DNA of 64,000 nucleotides from Mogibacterium sp. (GTDB lineage: Bacteria; Bacillota; Clostridia; Peptostreptococcales; Anaerovoracaceae), in assembly GCA_017512365.1 (NCBI GenBank), contig JAFWGQ010000049.1:1-64000 (forward strand), given 5' to 3'. Below are positions 55,185 to 63,664 of this stretch, one piece after another (the stretch's first letter is position 1; each line of letters opens with the position of its first letter). The notes under the pieces are model-generated. The model did not search any database, was not told the origin of the DNA, and was given only the letters and a program-made list of their open reading frames with translations. The translations under genes and the position numbers were made by a program.

Positions 55185-56891
55185 TTATTTTATGAATCCG
55201 GAGCCCTTCTCCGATACTCTGTAGAGTCCTCTCGGCGTCACCCTGAGCTCAGGTATCACCGTGAGGGCCATGAACGACAGCGTGATGAACGGATCGAAAT
55301 CCTTTGAAACGCCCATTTCATATGCTTTTTCTTTCATGACTCTGAGTTTTTTGTTGACCTCCTCGAAGTGCACATCGGTCATGAGTCCCATGATAGGCAG
55401 AGGCAGTGTCTCGAAGACCTTGCCGTTTTCCACCACGGTGTATCCTCCCTGCACCCGCGCGATCTCGTTGACAGCGACGGCGATATCATGATCGTTGTCG
55501 CCTATCACTATGATGTTGTGCGAGTCGTGCGATACCGAAGACGCGATGGCGCCTCCCTTTATGCCGTAGCCCTTTGTGACGGCCACGCCGATCTTGCCGC
55601 TGTTCTGGTGTCTCTCGACCGCGGCGATCTTGAGATATCCGTCGTGAGGGATGAAATTGAGCGTCTTGGAGAAGTGCTCGGTCAGGTCCTTCGTGACTAT
55701 CTGCTGAGGCTCCATGCCGATGACATGAGTAGTTCCCGATCTGATCGGCAGCACGAAATCGTCAGGAGTCACCTTGTCCAGATGTACGGTGCGCTTCAGA
55801 TGCGGCGGGCACTTCTTTACCTTTACAGGCGCGTCCCTGTCGATGCGTCTGCCCTTGAAATATACATCGAGCACGTTGAAGTCCTTCATGTTGTCGAAAA
55901 TTACGAAGTCCGCCTGGTAGCCCGGTGCGATGGCTCCCATGTGCTTGAGGCCGTAGCACTTCGCGGTGTTGATAGTGGCCATCTTGATCGCCTTGAACGG
56001 ATCCAGACCGAGCTGTACCGCTCTTCTGACATTGTATACGATGTGGCCTTCTCTCAGGATGTCCTCGATGTGCTTGTCATCAGTGCAGAAGCTGAAGTGC
56101 TCGGTGTCTATGCCCGTTCTGACGATGCCGCTTATGATATCGTCCACGTTGTGAGCCGCGGAACCCTCGCGCACGTGCACGTGTATGCCTCTTCTTGCCT
56201 CTTCGAGCGCGTACTCGAAGGATGATGCTTCGTGGTCGGTATCGACGCCGGCGAGCTTGTACGCCGAAAGCATCCTGTTAGGCAGATACGGAGCATGGCC
56301 GTCTATCGTCTGATGCTCGAAGAGAGCGAACTTCGCAAACATCCTCGGGTCGCCGTTGATGACAGCGTGGTCGTCCATCACTTCGCCGAGGCCCAGTATG
56401 CGCTCGTTGCCTACGAACGGGTACATGTCGTTCGCCGCGAACATGCAGCCGTTGTCATCTATGTCCGTCGCCGGCACGCATGAAGGCATCATGACGAACA
56501 CGTTCGCCTGCGACTTTTCGGTCTGGTCGAGTATGTATCTGATGCCGTCGGCGCCCGATACGTTGGTCGCCTCGTGCGGATCGACTATGAAGGTCGTCGT
56601 GCCGAACGACGCCGCCGTCGCAACGAGCTCTGCAGGCGCTACCATCGTTGACTCGAGGTGCAGATGGGCGTCGATGAATCCCGGCGCGATGTACGCTCCC
56701 TTCAGATCGATCTCCTTCTTGCCGTAATAGGACTTGGATACGCCGAGAATGATGCCGTCCTTGACAGCTATGTTGGACTCGACGATCTCTCCGGTAAAGA
56801 CATCGACCACCTTGCAGTTTCTGAATACAAGATCGGCTTTGACCTTACCGAGCGTAGCATTGGCCAGCTTTTTGTATGTCTCGTATTTCAA
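55185..56891 (-). CDS. ade: Adenine deaminase
   Basis: 568-residue metal-dependent deaminase (adenine to hypoxanthine plus ammonia). Motifs: PGFIDAHLHLESTMV, TFIVDPHEATNV, GLGEVMD, DGHAPYL, VHVREGSAAHNV, SFCTDDKHIEDI, and in the C-terminal domain SHDSHNIIVIGDND and GGYTVVENG. Full family length. The start is TTG with AAAGGAG 7 nt upstream. It sits between the BMP importer and an amidohydrolase on one strand, so imported adenosine or adenine feeds hypoxanthine and xanthine to the hydroxylases. Confidence 0.95.
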   Translation of the reverse strand: MKYETYKKLANATLGKVKADLVFRNCKVVDVFTGEIVESNIAVKDGIILGVSKSYYGKKEIDLKGAYIAPGFIDAHLHLESTMVAPAELVATAASFGTTTFIVDPHEATNVSGADGIRYILDQTEKSQANVFVMMPSCVPATDIDDNGCMFAANDMYPFVGNERILGLGEVMDDHAVINGDPRMFAKFALFEHQTIDGHAPYLPNRMLSAYKLAGVDTDHEASSFEYALEEARRGIHVHVREGSAAHNVDDIISGIVRTGIDTEHFSFCTDDKHIEDILREGHIVYNVRRAVQLGLDPFKAIKMATINTAKCYGLKHMGAIAPGYQADFVIFDNMKDFNVLDVYFKGRRIDRDAPVKVKKCPPHLKRTVHLDKVTPDDFVLPIRSGTTHVIGMEPQQIVTKDLTEHFSKTLNFIPHDGYLKIAAVERHQNSGKIGVAVTKGYGIKGGAIASSVSHDSHNIIVIGDNDHDIAVAVNEIARVQGGYTVVENGKVFETLPLPIMGLMTDVHFEEVNKKLRVMKEKAYEMGVSKDFDPFITLSFMALTVIPELRVTPRGLYRVSEKGSGFIK

Positions 56892-56914
56892 GGCTCACTC
56901 CTTTCTTTATATAC

Positions 56915-56939
56915 GGAAAGGCGCATGAAGCGCCTTTCC
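56915..56939. other. Perfect 10-bp stem-loop between the ABC permease and ade
   Basis: GGAAAGGCGC and GCGCCTTTCC pair perfectly around ATGAA. No T tract follows on the - strand, so a partial terminator or an mRNA-processing or protective hairpin that sets the ade level is more likely than full termination. Confidence 0.6.
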
Positions 56940-56967
56940 CATGTTTGTTGCCGATATTGACGGACCG

Positions 56968-57954
56968 TCACCGGTCTTCTCTGAAGTACGGAAGTCCGAG
57001 AGCTTCAGGCGGCTGGTTCTCGTGTTTGTTCCTCAGGCTTATTCCTATGAGCATGATGATCGTAACGAGATACGGCAGCATCTTGTAGATCTCCTTCATG
57101 GCGAAGTTCGAGCCTGTAGGTATGTACAGATACAGTATGTACAGTCCGCCGAAGAGGATCGATTCCCAGATGGCCCAGTTCGGACGCCATATAGAAAAGA
57201 TTACCAGTGCGATGGCAAGCCATCCGCGGTCACCGAACGCGTCGTTCGACCATACGCCGTTGGCGTAGTCGAGAACGTAGAACAGTCCGCCGAGACCCGC
57301 GATCATGCATCCGATGCAGATCGAGAAGTATTTATATCTTGTGATGTTGATTCCGGCGGCGTCTGCCGTGGCAGGGTTCTCACCTACAGCCCTGAGCTCG
57401 AGGCCCGTGCGGGTCTTGTTCAGAACATAGGATGTGACTACCGCTATTATGATCGCCACATATGTCATGAAGCTGTATGACAGCAGCAGATGGCCTACGA
57501 CTCCGGCCTTGCCTGCGAAAGGAAGGGCCGTCTTGAAAGCCTTGCTCGTCGCCGTCAGCGTGATCGAAGGGACCTCAGCGCCCGTCAGCTTGATGATGGA
57601 TCCGCCGAAGAAGTTGCCGAAGCCTACTCCGAAGGTGGTCATCGCAAGACCTGTAACGTTCTGATTGGCCCTGAGCGTTACAGTCAGGAAGCAGAATATG
57701 AGCCCCATGACCAGTGCTCCGAGCATGCACGTGATGATCGGTATTATTACGCCGAGCACGGGGTTATACGCGCCCCCGGAGTTCTCATACATGAAAGCTC
57801 CGATTACGCCGCATATGCCTCCTACATACATGACGCCCGGGATACCCAGGTTAAGGCTGCCGGATTTCTCGTTGAGCGTCTCGCCGACGCAGCCGAGCAG
57901 CAGAGGTATGCCCTGCACGATGGCTCTTGGCAGGAATGATACTAAACTAAACAT
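56968..57954 (-). CDS. BMP-type nucleoside ABC transporter permease (second)
   Basis: 328 residues with about 8-9 membrane helices of the branched-chain/BMP permease type. GETLNEKSGSLNLGIPGVMYVGG near the N-terminus and GLELRAVGENPATADAAGINITRYKY in the cytosolic loop are the signatures shared with YufQ/NupQ-type nucleoside permeases. It overlaps the preceding permease gene by 8 nt. With the ATPase and BMP lipoprotein it forms a purine-nucleoside importer. Confidence 0.9.
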   Translation of the reverse strand: MFSLVSFLPRAIVQGIPLLLGCVGETLNEKSGSLNLGIPGVMYVGGICGVIGAFMYENSGGAYNPVLGVIIPIITCMLGALVMGLIFCFLTVTLRANQNVTGLAMTTFGVGFGNFFGGSIIKLTGAEVPSITLTATSKAFKTALPFAGKAGVVGHLLLSYSFMTYVAIIIAVVTSYVLNKTRTGLELRAVGENPATADAAGINITRYKYFSICIGCMIAGLGGLFYVLDYANGVWSNDAFGDRGWLAIALVIFSIWRPNWAIWESILFGGLYILYLYIPTGSNFAMKEIYKMLPYLVTIIMLIGISLRNKHENQPPEALGLPYFREDR

Positions 57955-59056
57955 CTGCAGCCTCCTTTCTGTGCGACTTGCGGAAATGCACCTGATAGTT
58001 GATGAAGAACTCTGAACCGATTACGAAGAACAGGATAAGTCCCGTGAGTATGTCTCCGTAGGATCTGTTGAGTCCGAACGCCATCGATATCTCGCTTCCG
58101 CCCTTTGCCATGAAGCAGAGCAGGAATCCTGACAGTATCATGCCGATAGGATTGAAGTGCGCCAGCCATGCGACCATGACGCCCAGGAAGCCCTTGCCTC
58201 CCTCCAGCGTCGTTGTCATCGTGTGGTCGGTGCCTGACACCAGCAGCCATCCTGTCAGTCCGCAGATAAGTCCGCAGAGAAGAAGTGTACGGATAATTAC
58301 CTTGCCTACATTGATGCCTACGTATCTGGCAGTGTTCTCGCTCTCGCCGACTACCGCAAGCTCATAGCCGTGCTTGCTGTATTTCAGGTAGATGTACATG
58401 AATACGGTCACGATCACGGAAACGATCACGATCAGCATGTACGGATTGTTTGCGAGCGTAGGCAGCCAGCCTACGTGGGAAGTCTGGTTGATGACTCCTA
58501 TCTTGCCCGAGCCCTTCGGTTTCTCCCAGATGATGATGTAGTACGCCACTATCTGGGTCGCCACATAGTTCATCATCAGTGTGAACAGTGTCTCGTTGGT
58601 GTTCCATTTCGCTCTGCAGAACGCCGGGATGAACGCCCAGAGCGCGCCTGCAGCAAGCGCTGCGATGCACGAAAGAAGGATGATCACTCCGTTAGGCAGC
58701 TTGCCTGTCATCGTGATCATGACAGCCGTCGTGGCGAGCACGCCCGCCATTACCTGGCCGCCGCCGCCGAGGTTCCAGAACTTCATCTTGAACGCCGGAG
58801 CGAGAGCTACCGAGATCAGTAGCAGCGTGGCAAGCTCCTTCAGAAGAGCCCACAGCTTACGAGGGCTGCCGAACGATCCTTCGAACATCTTCGCGTACAC
58901 AGCGATAGGATTAAGGTGCGTCGCGACCGATGTGATGATGGCGCAGAAGATAAGCGCCGCAAGTATGCCTCCCAGCCTGATCGCCCATTCCTGCTTTTTA
59001 GGGATCATTTTACGCTTGGTAATGTGGATCAGAGGTTCTTTTACTTTTTTATCCAA
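57947..59056 (-). CDS. BMP-type nucleoside ABC transporter permease (first)
   Basis: 369 residues with about 9-10 membrane helices. WALLKELATLLLISVALAPAFKMKFWNLGGGGQVMAG and GYELAVVGESENTARYVGINVGKV match YufP/NupP-type permeases. I start it at the TTG 59056 with GGAGGTGAG 8 nt upstream; an earlier TTG five codons before overlaps that ribosome site. It overlaps the ATPase gene end by 8 nt. Confidence 0.9.
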   Translation of the reverse strand: MDKKVKEPLIHITKRKMIPKKQEWAIRLGGILAALIFCAIITSVATHLNPIAVYAKMFEGSFGSPRKLWALLKELATLLLISVALAPAFKMKFWNLGGGGQVMAGVLATTAVMITMTGKLPNGVIILLSCIAALAAGALWAFIPAFCRAKWNTNETLFTLMMNYVATQIVAYYIIIWEKPKGSGKIGVINQTSHVGWLPTLANNPYMLIVIVSVIVTVFMYIYLKYSKHGYELAVVGESENTARYVGINVGKVIIRTLLLCGLICGLTGWLLVSGTDHTMTTTLEGGKGFLGVMVAWLAHFNPIGMILSGFLLCFMAKGGSEISMAFGLNRSYGDILTGLILFFVIGSEFFINYQVHFRKSHRKEAADV

Positions 59057-60617
59057 CTTTCTCACCTCCAAGCTTTGTCATGAGCAGACCTACTTCGTTC
59101 TTATCTGCCGTTCTGCCGTCAACTATTCCGCTCACCCTGCCGCCGCAGAGAACGAGTATGCGGTCGGAAAGCTCGAGCAGTACGTCGAGGTCCTCGCCGA
59201 CGAATATGACAGCCACTCCTCTTTCCTTCTGCTGGTTGACCAGATCGTATATCGTGTACGAGGCGTTGATGTCAAGTCCGCGTACGGCATACGCCGTGAG
59301 CAGCACCGAAGGCGCGCGTTCTATCTCGCGGCCTACCAGCACCTTCTGTACGTTGCCGCCCGAGAGCCTTCTTACCGGTGTTTCTATGCTCGGGGTCACG
59401 ACCTCGAGATCCTTCACGACCTTGTCAGCAAGGTCATGTGGCGACTTGCGGTCGGTGAACACTCCCTTGCCCTTTCTGAAGGACCTGAGCATCATGTTGT
59501 CGGCAAGATCCATGTTGCCGACAAGACCCATTCCAAGCCTGTCCTCAGGCACGAACGAGAGCTGCACTCCCTTCGCCTCTATCTCGACAGGATCGGCGCC
59601 TATGAGGCTGGACTTTGAACCGTCGTCTTCGATGTAATTGATCTCGCCGCTTTCGATGACCTGAAGTCCTGCGATCGACTCGAGCAGTTCCTTCTGTCCG
59701 CAGCCTGATATTCCGGCGATGCCGAGTATCTCTCCGGTGTTCGCCGTGAAGGATACATCGTCGAGCTTGAGCAGTCCGTCTTCTGATCTGACCGTCAGGC
59801 CTTTTACCTCTATCCTAGGCTTTACGTCATGCGGCTTTGGTCTGTCTATGTTGAGTTTGACCTCGCGCCCCACCATCATGTTGGTCATTTCCTGGGCGTT
59901 GGTCTCCTTTGTTATCAGTGTTCCGATGTACTCGCCTTTGCGAAGTATGGCCACCTTGTCCGAAATAGCTTCCACCTCGTGCAGCTTGTGCGTGATGATG
60001 ATCACGGTCTTGCCGTCTTCTCTCATGTTGTGCAGCACTTTGAAGAGCTTTTCGGTCTCCTGCGGTGTAAGCACCGCCGTAGGCTCGTCGAGTATCAGTA
60101 TGTCTGCTCCCTTGAAAAGGACTTTGACGATCTCGACCGTCTGCTTCTGGGATACGGACATGTCATAGACCTTCTGGTTCGGATCCACATCGAATCCGTA
60201 AAGATCGCATATCTCGCGTATCTTCTTTGACGCCTTCTCGATATCGAGCTTGCTGAACCCGCCTATCTTCTTACCGCTTTCGGAATCGTGGTCGATGCCG
60301 AGAATGATATTCTGTGCAGCGGTAAAGACATTGACGAGCTTGAAGTGCTGGTGGATCATGCCTATGCCCCGGTCAGCCGCGTCCTTCGGAGACGATATGA
60401 CGACAGGTTCGCCGTCCATGTAGATCTCGCCTTCATCCGGATAATAGATGCCCGAGAGCATGTTCATCAGCGTCGTCTTGCCGGAGCCGTTCTCTCCGAG
60501 AAGCGAAAGGATCTCTCCGCGGTAAATGTCGAGATCGACATTCTTGTTGGCGGTGATGGCGCCGAATGTTTTTGTTATGTTTCTCATCGAAACTGCGGGT
60601 GTTCTGCTGTCCTGCAA
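59049..60617 (-). CDS. BMP-type nucleoside ABC transporter ATP-binding protein
   Basis: 522 residues with two ABC domains in tandem. Domain 1: Walker A GENGSGKT (~41-48), signature region YDMSVSQKQTVEI, Walker B ILILDEPTAVL and ITHKLHE. Domain 2: Walker-like GISGCGQKE, signature RRLSGGNVQKVLVGRE and LLTAYAVRGLD in place of a normal Walker B. The second site is therefore degenerate, as is usual for sugar/nucleoside-type ATPases. The start is TTG with AAAGGGGG 7-8 nt upstream. Drives import through the two permeases that follow. Confidence 0.92.
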   Translation of the reverse strand: MQDSRTPAVSMRNITKTFGAITANKNVDLDIYRGEILSLLGENGSGKTTLMNMLSGIYYPDEGEIYMDGEPVVISSPKDAADRGIGMIHQHFKLVNVFTAAQNIILGIDHDSESGKKIGGFSKLDIEKASKKIREICDLYGFDVDPNQKVYDMSVSQKQTVEIVKVLFKGADILILDEPTAVLTPQETEKLFKVLHNMREDGKTVIIITHKLHEVEAISDKVAILRKGEYIGTLITKETNAQEMTNMMVGREVKLNIDRPKPHDVKPRIEVKGLTVRSEDGLLKLDDVSFTANTGEILGIAGISGCGQKELLESIAGLQVIESGEINYIEDDGSKSSLIGADPVEIEAKGVQLSFVPEDRLGMGLVGNMDLADNMMLRSFRKGKGVFTDRKSPHDLADKVVKDLEVVTPSIETPVRRLSGGNVQKVLVGREIERAPSVLLTAYAVRGLDINASYTIYDLVNQQKERGVAVIFVGEDLDVLLELSDRILVLCGGRVSGIVDGRTADKNEVGLLMTKLGGEKVG

Positions 60618-60665
60618 AATGATACCCCCTTTCGAAGATTAGATACTTTTGCTTACTTTTAAAAT

Positions 60666-60697
60666 TTGACCGGTCCCGCCTTCACGAGACCGGTCAA
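60666..60697 (-). terminator. Hairpin between the BMP lipoprotein and ATPase genes
   Basis: TTGACCGGTC (60666-60675) and GACCGGTCAA (60688-60697) are perfect 10-bp arms. On the - strand a short ATTTT follows. Such a partial terminator after the binding-protein gene would give more lipoprotein than membrane components. Confidence 0.65.
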
Positions 60698-60741
60698 TGA
60701 TATTAGTTGTTATGCTGTTGTCGCACTGTCAGACTTGCCGA

Positions 60742-61965
60742 TTAACCGAAGTTGGTGTCGAGCAGGTTGATGCCGTCGATCTGGATGTCGAAGTACGGAG
60801 CTGATCTGAACTCGGACTCATGGAAGTATCCGTCGGATACGACCTCTGTCTCGTGCTCATACTTGTCGTCAGCTTCAACGTCAGCCTTGTAGGAGTCGAG
60901 AGTCTTGCCTTCGACTGTGAATGTGCTTGTGTCGAATACATGAGTGTTTCCGGCAACGAGCGCAGCCTTGACTTCCTCGAGCTTCTCGGCAGTGCCTTCA
61001 GCAGCTACGTCGGTGTTGAGTTCTGTGAGTTCAACAGAACCCGTGTCGATCGTTCCTGTCCAGTTGGTGTCGAATGCCTCGCCGTTCTGGACTGCCTTTG
61101 CAGCATACTCGAAGAATGGTGACCAGTTGATCTTGGACGAGATGATGTATGTGTTAGGGCCGGCTTCCTTTGTGGATCCGTTGTAGGATACGTTCGGAAC
61201 GCCTGCTGTCTCGCATGCTGTAGGTGCTCCGAAGGAGTCAGCGTGCTGTGAGATCAGATCGCAGCCGCCCTGTATCAGCTTGTTGGCGCCTTCCTTCTCG
61301 GCTGTCTCGTCATACCACGAACCTGTGAATGTAACGTCCATCGTTACGTCAGGGCATACGCTCTTGGCACCGAGATAGAACGATGTGTATCCGGAGATAA
61401 CCTCAGCATATGTGAAGGCTCCGACATATCCCATCTTAGGCGTATCGCCTTTGAGCTTGCCTGCTTCCTTGAGCTCGTTGAGCTTCATTCCGGCTGCTAC
61501 TCCGGCGAGATAACGTCCGTCATAGATAGCCGCGAATGCGTTGTGGTAGTTGTCCTGATTGGCTACAAGAGCCTTGTCGCCTGTGCAGCTTACGAACTGA
61601 ACATCAGGGAACTCCGTCGCTGCCTGCAGCATGTAGTCCTGATGACCGAACGAGTCGGAGAAGATCAGCTTGCATCCTGCGTCTGCGAGCTCAGCTGCAG
61701 CATCGTAGCACTCCTGACCTTCAGGAACGCCTGTCTTGATCATGTAATGATCTTCGTCGATGCCGAGATTGCCCATGGCTTCCTTGAACCCGTTGATGAA
61801 GTTGAGGTCATAGGTGGAGTTCTCGTCGTGGAGGCAGATAAGAGCGACCTTGAATTCGCCTTCATCGCTTCCGCCGCCGCTCGAGCTTCCGCCGCCGCAG
61901 CTTGCAAGTACCGGGATCATAGCCATTGTAAGGCATACCAGTAAAGCAATAAGTTTCTTTTTCAT
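60742..61965 (-). CDS. BMP family nucleoside-binding lipoprotein
   Basis: 407 residues. Lipoprotein signal with ASC lipobox, then a Gly/Ser linker. The BMP domain starts with FKVALICLHDENSTYDLNFINGFKEAM and has LIFSDSFGHQDYML, VQFVSCTGDKAL, KMGYVGAFTYAEVISGYTSFYLGA, FTGSWYDETAEKEGANKLIQGGCDLISQHAD and ISSKINWSPFFEYAAKAV. This branch binds purine nucleosides or related compounds. The ATG at 61965 has GGAGG 9 nt upstream; the one two codons earlier is too close. First gene of the importer-ade operon. Confidence 0.92.
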   Translation of the reverse strand: MKKKLIALLVCLTMAMIPVLASCGGGSSSGGGSDEGEFKVALICLHDENSTYDLNFINGFKEAMGNLGIDEDHYMIKTGVPEGQECYDAAAELADAGCKLIFSDSFGHQDYMLQAATEFPDVQFVSCTGDKALVANQDNYHNAFAAIYDGRYLAGVAAGMKLNELKEAGKLKGDTPKMGYVGAFTYAEVISGYTSFYLGAKSVCPDVTMDVTFTGSWYDETAEKEGANKLIQGGCDLISQHADSFGAPTACETAGVPNVSYNGSTKEAGPNTYIISSKINWSPFFEYAAKAVQNGEAFDTNWTGTIDTGSVELTELNTDVAAEGTAEKLEEVKAALVAGNTHVFDTSTFTVEGKTLDSYKADVEADDKYEHETEVVSDGYFHESEFRSAPYFDIQIDGINLLDTNFG

Positions 61966-61991
61966 AATCATTTTCCTCCCTGTTAATGAAT

Positions 61992-62048
61992 AACACAGTG
62001 TTGGGTTTATGATGATTTTATTTTAACCCTACCGGGTCCAATTGACAA
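61992..62048 (-). promoter_or_regulatory. Promoter and operator-like palindromes of the nucleoside importer
   Basis: On the - strand -35 TTGTCA (62043-62048), a 17-bp spacer and -10 TAAAAT (62020-62025). The spacer contains ACCC-GGTA-GGGT, and the early leader contains the palindrome AACACAGTGTT (61992-62002). Both positions suit a repressor. Confidence 0.75.
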
Positions 62049-62095
62049 GAATTAAAATAATTTTATGTTATGCCCTTCTGATATCATTTCTGATC

Positions 62096-62128
62096 AAAAA
62101 AAAGACCGCAGCATCATGGCGTGCGGCC
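62096..62128 (-). terminator. Intrinsic terminator of the 62-64 kb ABC transporter operon
   Basis: On the - strand GGCCGCA and TGCGGTC form a 7-bp stem (one G-U), followed by TTTTTTTT after one C. It lies ~30 nt past the stop of the ATPase gene at 62157. Confidence 0.8.
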
Positions 62129-62156
62129 GCTTGCTTCACAGCAGAACAGGCGGGCT

Positions 62157-62879
62157 TCAGAAGGAATGGCTGCTGTTTCTGAAATAATCGGCGACTCTTT
62201 CATCATCAGGATGTGAAATGACCTCCGAAGGGGTCCCTGTCCGGACTATGCGGCCGTCAAACATCAGAGAGATGCGGTCCGCCATCGACAACGCTTCATG
62301 GCGGTCATGCGTCACCATTATTATGGTCATTCCGGTCCTTTCATGGATATCAGTTACCAGAGAACGCATGTCGTCCCTGAGATTCTCATCGAGGGATGAA
62401 AAAGGTTCATCCATCAGCAGGATCTTCGGAGAAGCAGCGAGCGCCCTGGCCAGGGCCACACGCTGGAGCTGTCCTCCGGAAAGCCCGGATATCCTCCTGT
62501 CATCGAAGCCTTCGAGCCGGACGCTTTTCAGATACCGGGCGGCTTCATCTCTTCGTTCCTTCTTTTTTATCCCCCGTATCTTCAGCGGATACGCAACGTT
62601 TTCCGATACTGTCATGTTAGGGAAGAGTCTCAGATCCTGGAATACGATGACCGCTCCTCTTTTATGGGGAGGGATATCATTTATCAGTTCGCCGTCGAGG
62701 ATGATGTTCCCGCTTTTTGCCGCGTTGATCCCTGCTATGGTCTTCAGCAGAGTGCTTTTGCCGCACCCGCTCGGTCCCAGCAGGATATGGAATTCCTTTT
62801 CGGCAACTCCGAGTGAAACCTCATCCAGTATCAGGTTTTTATTGATCTCTACAGTAAGGTCATTGATTTCCAGTTTCAT
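62157..62879 (-). CDS. ABC transporter ATP-binding protein (spermidine/iron/thiamine-type)
   Basis: 240-residue ATPase. Walker A GPSGCGKST (~36-44), Q-loop VFQDLRLFP, signature LSGGQLQRVALARAL, Walker B ILLMDEPFSSLD and VTHDRHEA. It has no C-terminal TOBE domain, unlike PotA or FbpC. Its start overlaps the permease stop (ATGA). Works with the two permeases that follow. The solute is unknown because the binding protein lies outside the window. Confidence 0.88.
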   Translation of the reverse strand: MKLEINDLTVEINKNLILDEVSLGVAEKEFHILLGPSGCGKSTLLKTIAGINAAKSGNIILDGELINDIPPHKRGAVIVFQDLRLFPNMTVSENVAYPLKIRGIKKKERRDEAARYLKSVRLEGFDDRRISGLSGGQLQRVALARALAASPKILLMDEPFSSLDENLRDDMRSLVTDIHERTGMTIIMVTHDRHEALSMADRISLMFDGRIVRTGTPSEVISHPDDERVADYFRNSSHSF

Positions 62880-63664
62880 TTTTTCACCAAAGTCCTGTGG
62901 ATCAGAGCCTCAAACACGGCAAACACCATGAGCGCAGATCCGACGAACACAACAGCGTATACGGAAGCGAGAGCCCTGTCTCCGCTTTGTATGTACGGCA
63001 CCAGCACAAGCGCAAGCGTCTTCACTCTGGCGCCGCCGGCCAGAAGCGTCGTGAAGTACTGGCTGTACGAGATTATATAAGCCATGCTCGCTGATGACAA
63101 TATCCCGGGCAGCAGCTGCGGCAGCGATACATCCAAAAATCCTCTGAACGGGCCGGCACCCAGCACCGCCGCCTGTTCCTCAAGGCTGTCGCCTACCGCT
63201 GCAGTTACATCCATCATGATGGTGATGCAGTACGGCAGAGCAGCAACCAGATGCACCAGTACCACGCCGGCCAGGGTATCGTTTATATGCATCCTTATGA
63301 GCGATGTCTGTATGCCCATGGCAAAGACCGTCCCGGGAACCAGCAGCGGAAGGAACGCCGCAAAGGTAACGGCTTTTTTTCCGCGCACATTGTATATCTC
63401 CGTTGCCCTGGCTGTCATCAGGGCTATCAGAGTCCCGAGCACCGCGACTGCTGCAGCGAGCAGCATGCTGCTCAAAAGAATCTCAGACAGCGCATTCGAT
63501 CCGAACAGCAGCTCATCCAGCGTTCGCAAGGTCAGGCTTTCCGGCAGCAGATTCGGCCACGGCCACCTTGCTGTCACGGTCCAGATCAGGATCACGGCTG
63601 CAGGCAGCAGTATGACGAACGCCGTGATGATCAGAACAGCCTTCATCAGTCTGTCATTTCTCAT
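62876..63664 (-). CDS. ABC transporter permease (PotC-like)
   Basis: 262 residues with about six membrane helices. The cytosolic loop EEQAAVLGAGPFRGFLDVSLPQLLPGILSS is the EAA motif of spermidine/putrescine-, thiamine- and iron-type importers. It overlaps the neighbouring permease by 11 nt and the ATPase by 4 nt. Confidence 0.87.
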   Translation of the reverse strand: MRNDRLMKAVLIITAFVILLPAAVILIWTVTARWPWPNLLPESLTLRTLDELLFGSNALSEILLSSMLLAAAVAVLGTLIALMTARATEIYNVRGKKAVTFAAFLPLLVPGTVFAMGIQTSLIRMHINDTLAGVVLVHLVAALPYCITIMMDVTAAVGDSLEEQAAVLGAGPFRGFLDVSLPQLLPGILSSASMAYIISYSQYFTTLLAGGARVKTLALVLVPYIQSGDRALASVYAVVFVGSALMVFAVFEALIHRTLVKK

